9,348 nt of DNA from Lachnospiraceae bacterium (lineage in GTDB: Bacteria > Bacillota > Clostridia > Lachnospirales > Lachnospiraceae): contig CAAEUM010000129.1 in NCBI GenBank assembly GCA_900759225.1, positions 1 to 9,348 of the forward strand, in the 5' to 3' direction. Positions 6,956 through 9,348 of the stretch are shown piece by piece. The first letter of the stretch is position 1; every line of letters starts with the position of its first letter. The notes beneath the pieces were generated by a model. The model was given only the letters and a program-made list of their open reading frames with translations. It had not been told where the DNA came from and made no database searches. The translations under genes were made by a program, and so were the position numbers.

Positions 6956-7016
6956 AAAAGCCCCCGCAGTCTGAACGCCAATATACTCAGCTGCAGACCA
7001 CAGGGGCTTTTCTCTT
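6956..7016. terminator. Bidirectional terminator between the HAD gene and rlmB
   Basis: AAAAGCCCC (6956-6964) pairs with GGGGCTTTT (7003-7011), and GTCTG (6969-6973) with CAGAC (6994-6998) extends the hairpin. A T-rich tail follows on the plus strand, and a TTTTT tail is present on the minus strand (complement of 6955-6959). It lies 13 nt after the HAD stop and 22 nt beyond the rlmB stop, serving both convergent genes. Confidence 0.85.
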
Positions 7017-7038
7017 TAAAATCATCCAATTTTATCCA

Positions 7039-7779
7039 TTATTTCATCCTCTGCCTTACAATCTCATAAGCCAGCACGCCTGCTGCCACAGAAGCATTCA
7101 GAGAATCAATATCGCCCTTCATCGGGATAGAGGCAACCATATCACAGTGCTCACGCACCAGCTTGCTTACTCCTTCTCCTTCATTTCCCACCACAAGGCC
7201 AATCGGGCCGGTCAGATTTAACTTATACATCGTTTCCCCGCCCATATCAGCGCAGACAAACCAAAGGCCCTGTTTTTTCAGCTCCTCCATAGCTGCAGTC
7301 AGGTTCGTAACCTTTGCTACAGGCGTATAGTTCAGGGCCCCTGCAGAAGTTTTTGCAACAGTTGCAGTAAGACCGGCAGCCCGGCGTTTGGGGATGATTA
7401 CCCCATGGGCTCCAGCCAGATTGGCTGTACGGATAATAGCCCCCAGATTATGGGGATCCTCAATCCCATCCAGCAGCACCAGAAATGGCGGTTCTCCCTT
7501 TTCCCGGGCCAGCTTAAGCATGTCCTCCACCTGGGCATATTCATAGGCAGCCGCATAGGCCAGCACACCCTGGTGCTTTCCGGTTTCTGACATCTGGTCC
7601 AGACGCTCCTTGGAAACATAGGTCACAATGGTATCGCTTTTTTTCGCCTCGCGCACAATGGTACGCACCGGCCCATCCTGACAGCCATCCAGCACAAACA
7701 GCTTATCAATGGTCTTTCCGGAGCGGAATGCCTCCAGAACCGCATTACGCCCCTCGATTGTCAATTCTTCATATCTCAT
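7039..7779 (-). CDS. rlmB: 23S rRNA (guanosine-2'-O-)-methyltransferase RlmB (SpoU/TrmH family)
   Basis: An SPOUT-class methyltransferase that uses S-adenosylmethionine to methylate a guanosine 2'-OH in the peptidyl-transferase region of 23S rRNA (G2251 in E. coli numbering). The 246 residues show an N-terminal substrate-binding domain (IEGRNAVLEAFRSG at 8-21) and a knotted catalytic domain with all three SpoU motifs: DPHNLGAIIRTAN (108-120, Asn111 and Arg117), GNEGEG (198-203) and SIPMKGDIDSLNASVA (217-232). The ATG at 7779 overlaps the mrnC stop as ATGA, so translational coupling is likely. The cysS-mrnC-rlmB order is a well-known Firmicute cluster. The exact target guanosine is inferred from family and context; a different TrmH-family site remains possible. 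Confidence 0.92.
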   Translation of the reverse strand: MRYEELTIEGRNAVLEAFRSGKTIDKLFVLDGCQDGPVRTIVREAKKSDTIVTYVSKERLDQMSETGKHQGVLAYAAAYEYAQVEDMLKLAREKGEPPFLVLLDGIEDPHNLGAIIRTANLAGAHGVIIPKRRAAGLTATVAKTSAGALNYTPVAKVTNLTAAMEELKKQGLWFVCADMGGETMYKLNLTGPIGLVVGNEGEGVSKLVREHCDMVASIPMKGDIDSLNASVAAGVLAYEIVRQRMK

Positions 7780-8282
7780 GTTTTATCTTGTTCTCCTAGT
7801 ACCGGGCCCTGCCCATTTTCTTTTTCTGACTCCTGCCAAGAAGCCTCCAGGTTTTTAAGGCCCCGGCTTACAAGCTCAATCAGGCGTTCAAAGCGCTCCT
7901 TTAAAAACAGCCATCCCACAAGGGCTTCCAGACCGGTAGCCATACGGTAATCGATCATAGTCGCATGCTTTGCCATTGTAACGGATTTAGCATTGCGGCC
8001 CCGTTTGTATACTGCATACTCCTCTTTTGTAAGCTCTTCCTCAATGGACTTTAGGAGTGCAGCCTGGGAAGATGCCTTTACCAACCGGGCGCTGTGTTTG
8101 TGCATCTTATTTACCTGCATACTGCCCTTGTTAATAACCTTGGCGCGGATCAGCACCTCATAAACCGCATCCCCCATATAGGCTAAAACCAGCGGTGAAT
8201 ACATATCTGCATCCACCGCCTCAAGACCCATACTCTGCTTATAATAGGCAAGAAAACTGCCCAGGCTTATACTCTCTTCCAC
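7776..8282 (-). CDS. mrnC: Mini-ribonuclease III (MrnC)
   Basis: A ribonuclease III catalytic domain without the double-stranded-RNA-binding domain. The Bacillus homologue matures 23S rRNA ends, working as a dimer with Mg2+. The 168-residue product has the signature AYMGDAVYEVLIR (34-46) with catalytic-type Asp38 and Glu42, then RGRNAKS (94-100), and YRMATGLEALVGWLFL (112-127) carrying the second acidic residue Glu119. The C-terminal tail after about 145 is charged and makes it somewhat longer than the 130-145 residues usual for the family. The start is GTG 8282, preceded by GAGGG 6 nt upstream; the gene overlaps the cysS end by 16 nt in another frame. The next in-frame ATG would sit only at residue 18, also before the catalytic signature, so the N-terminus is slightly uncertain. 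Confidence 0.92.
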   Translation of the reverse strand: MEESISLGSFLAYYKQSMGLEAVDADMYSPLVLAYMGDAVYEVLIRAKVINKGSMQVNKMHKHSARLVKASSQAALLKSIEEELTKEEYAVYKRGRNAKSVTMAKHATMIDYRMATGLEALVGWLFLKERFERLIELVSRGLKNLEASWQESEKENGQGPVLGEQDKT

Positions 8283-9348
8283 TTTACGCCCTCTCTGGTA
8301 TCTTCAAGAATAATCCCCATATCAAGAAGCTTCCCGCGGATCTCATCTGCCAGTGCAAAATTCTTCTCTTTTCTTGCCTGCTGTCTGGCAGCGATCAGCG
8401 CTTCCACCTCGTCATCAAGAGCCTCTGCCTTGCGCTCTGTAATGATTCCCAGAACGTCGCACAGCTCTTCGATCTCATTTTTCAGCCCCTCCACATATGC
8501 CTTGGAGGAAGCCTCATCTGCAGTGGAGTTTGCCAGCTTTACAAGCTCAAATACAGCAGAAATGGCATCTGCAGTATTGAAATCATCATCCATAGCCTCC
8601 TCAAACTTCCTGCGAAGGCCTGCTGCCTGCTCCAGATTTTCCTTCTCAGCCTCAGTCTCCTCCCCTGCTGCCTTCTTCTCCAAATCCCTTAACTTATCCA
8701 TACTGGTAAGTATACGCTCTAGGCCATTCTTGGAAGCTTCCATCAAGTCAGCACTGAAGTTTAAAGGGCTGCGGTAATGTGCGCTGAGCATAAAGAAGCG
8801 CAGTACCTGCAGATCGTATTTTTCCCCGATCTCCCGGACTGTAAAGAAATTTCCTAAAGACTTGGACATCTTCTTGTTATCAATATTTAAAAATGCATTG
8901 TGGAGCCAGTAGGTCGCAAACTGCTTTCCGTTGGCACACTCACTCTGGGCAATCTCATTTTCATGATGAGGGAAGATCAGATCCTCACCGCCTGCGTGAA
9001 TATCGATCTGCTCTCCAAGATAATGCTTTGACATAACAGAGCACTCAATATGCCAGCCCGGACGTCCCTGGCACCATGGAGACTCCCAGTAAGGCTCTCC
9101 TTCTTTTTTAGGCTTCCAAAGTACGAAGTCATTGGCGTCCTCTTTGTCCTCTTCTCCCGTAACCTTCAGCTCACGGAAGCCGGACTGAAGCTCATCCAGG
9201 TTCTTATGAGACAGCTTTCCGTATTCTTTAAAGGATTTTACCCGGAAGTAAACGGTTCCATCCTTTGCAACATAAGCATGGCCCTTGTCAATTAAGGTCT
9301 GTATCATCTCCAGCATACCGCCAATTTCCTGGGTTGCCTGAGGATGAA
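8267..9348 (-). CDS. cysS: Cysteinyl-tRNA synthetase, 5' end outside the window
   Basis: A class I aminoacyl-tRNA synthetase charging tRNA-Cys with cysteine in the cytoplasm. The frame stays open through the window edge, and the residues before the ATG at 9316 (HPQATQEIGG) belong to the conserved CysRS region, so that ATG is internal. Visible hallmarks are GRPGWHIECS and DIHAGGEDLIFPHHENE, which carry Cys and His/Glu zinc-ligand residues of the family, and the KMSKS ATP-binding loop at 8858-8872. An anticodon-binding helical domain and a C-terminal DALR-type region follow. The HIGH motif and N-terminal third lie beyond the window. The end overlaps mrnC by 16 nt, forming an operon with mrnC and rlmB. 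The identification is very secure. Confidence 0.97.
   Translation of the reverse strand, partial: HPQATQEIGGMLEMIQTLIDKGHAYVAKDGTVYFRVKSFKEYGKLSHKNLDELQSGFRELKVTGEEDKEDANDFVLWKPKKEGEPYWESPWCQGRPGWHIECSVMSKHYLGEQIDIHAGGEDLIFPHHENEIAQSECANGKQFATYWLHNAFLNIDNKKMSKSLGNFFTVREIGEKYDLQVLRFFMLSAHYRSPLNFSADLMEASKNGLERILTSMDKLRDLEKKAAGEETEAEKENLEQAAGLRRKFEEAMDDDFNTADAISAVFELVKLANSTADEASSKAYVEGLKNEIEELCDVLGIITERKAEALDDEVEALIAARQQARKEKNFALADEIRGKLLDMGIILEDTREGVKWKRV

Noticed and set aside
8195..8692. Long plus-strand open frame opposite mrnC/cysS
   Set aside because: It spans two conserved genes on the other strand and its cysteine/leucine-rich product is typical of antisense reading.

Overview
The window looks like a chromosomal segment from a Gram-positive Firmicute, most likely a Clostridia/Lachnospiraceae-type gut anaerobe. 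Supporting signs are strong AGGAGG-type ribosome binding sites, AT-rich intergenic DNA around moderate-GC genes, a substrate-binding protein carrying a lipobox, and the Firmicute housekeeping order cysS-mrnC-rlmB. The organism is inferred from these traits only. No tRNA, rRNA, CRISPR, transposase, phage gene or attachment site is visible.

Layout. (1) 1-1043, plus strand: a LysR-type regulator broken by a one-base frameshift near 765-771. (2) 1047-1110: a bidirectional terminator. (3) 1128-4962, minus strand: a four-gene operon transcribed tctC-tctB-tctA-mbl, encoding a complete tripartite tricarboxylate transporter (TTT) and a cytoplasmic metallo-beta-lactamase-fold hydrolase. (4) 4963-5145: a divergent control region with overlapping back-to-back promoters and a LysR-type operator. 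(5) 5146-6942, plus strand: an intact LysR-type regulator followed by a Cof-type HAD phosphatase. (6) 6956-7016: a second bidirectional terminator. (7) 7039-9348, minus strand: the overlapping housekeeping genes cysS (5' part outside the window), mrnC and rlmB.

How the parts fit together. The likely accessory unit is 100-6066. The lipoprotein TctC would capture a carboxylate outside the membrane, TctA/TctB would import it using an ion gradient, and the MBL-fold enzyme would hydrolyse it or a derivative. The divergent LysR at 5146 is the obvious controller: a T-N11-A dyad sits about 65 bp upstream of the predicted tctC start site, the usual LysR activator position. The second LysR at the other end is convergent with the operon and appears inactivated, unless the G GGC CCA sequence at the break permits a -1 ribosomal slip. 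The substrate cannot be read from sequence. The cysS-mrnC-rlmB block is ordinary translation and ribosome-maturation housekeeping.
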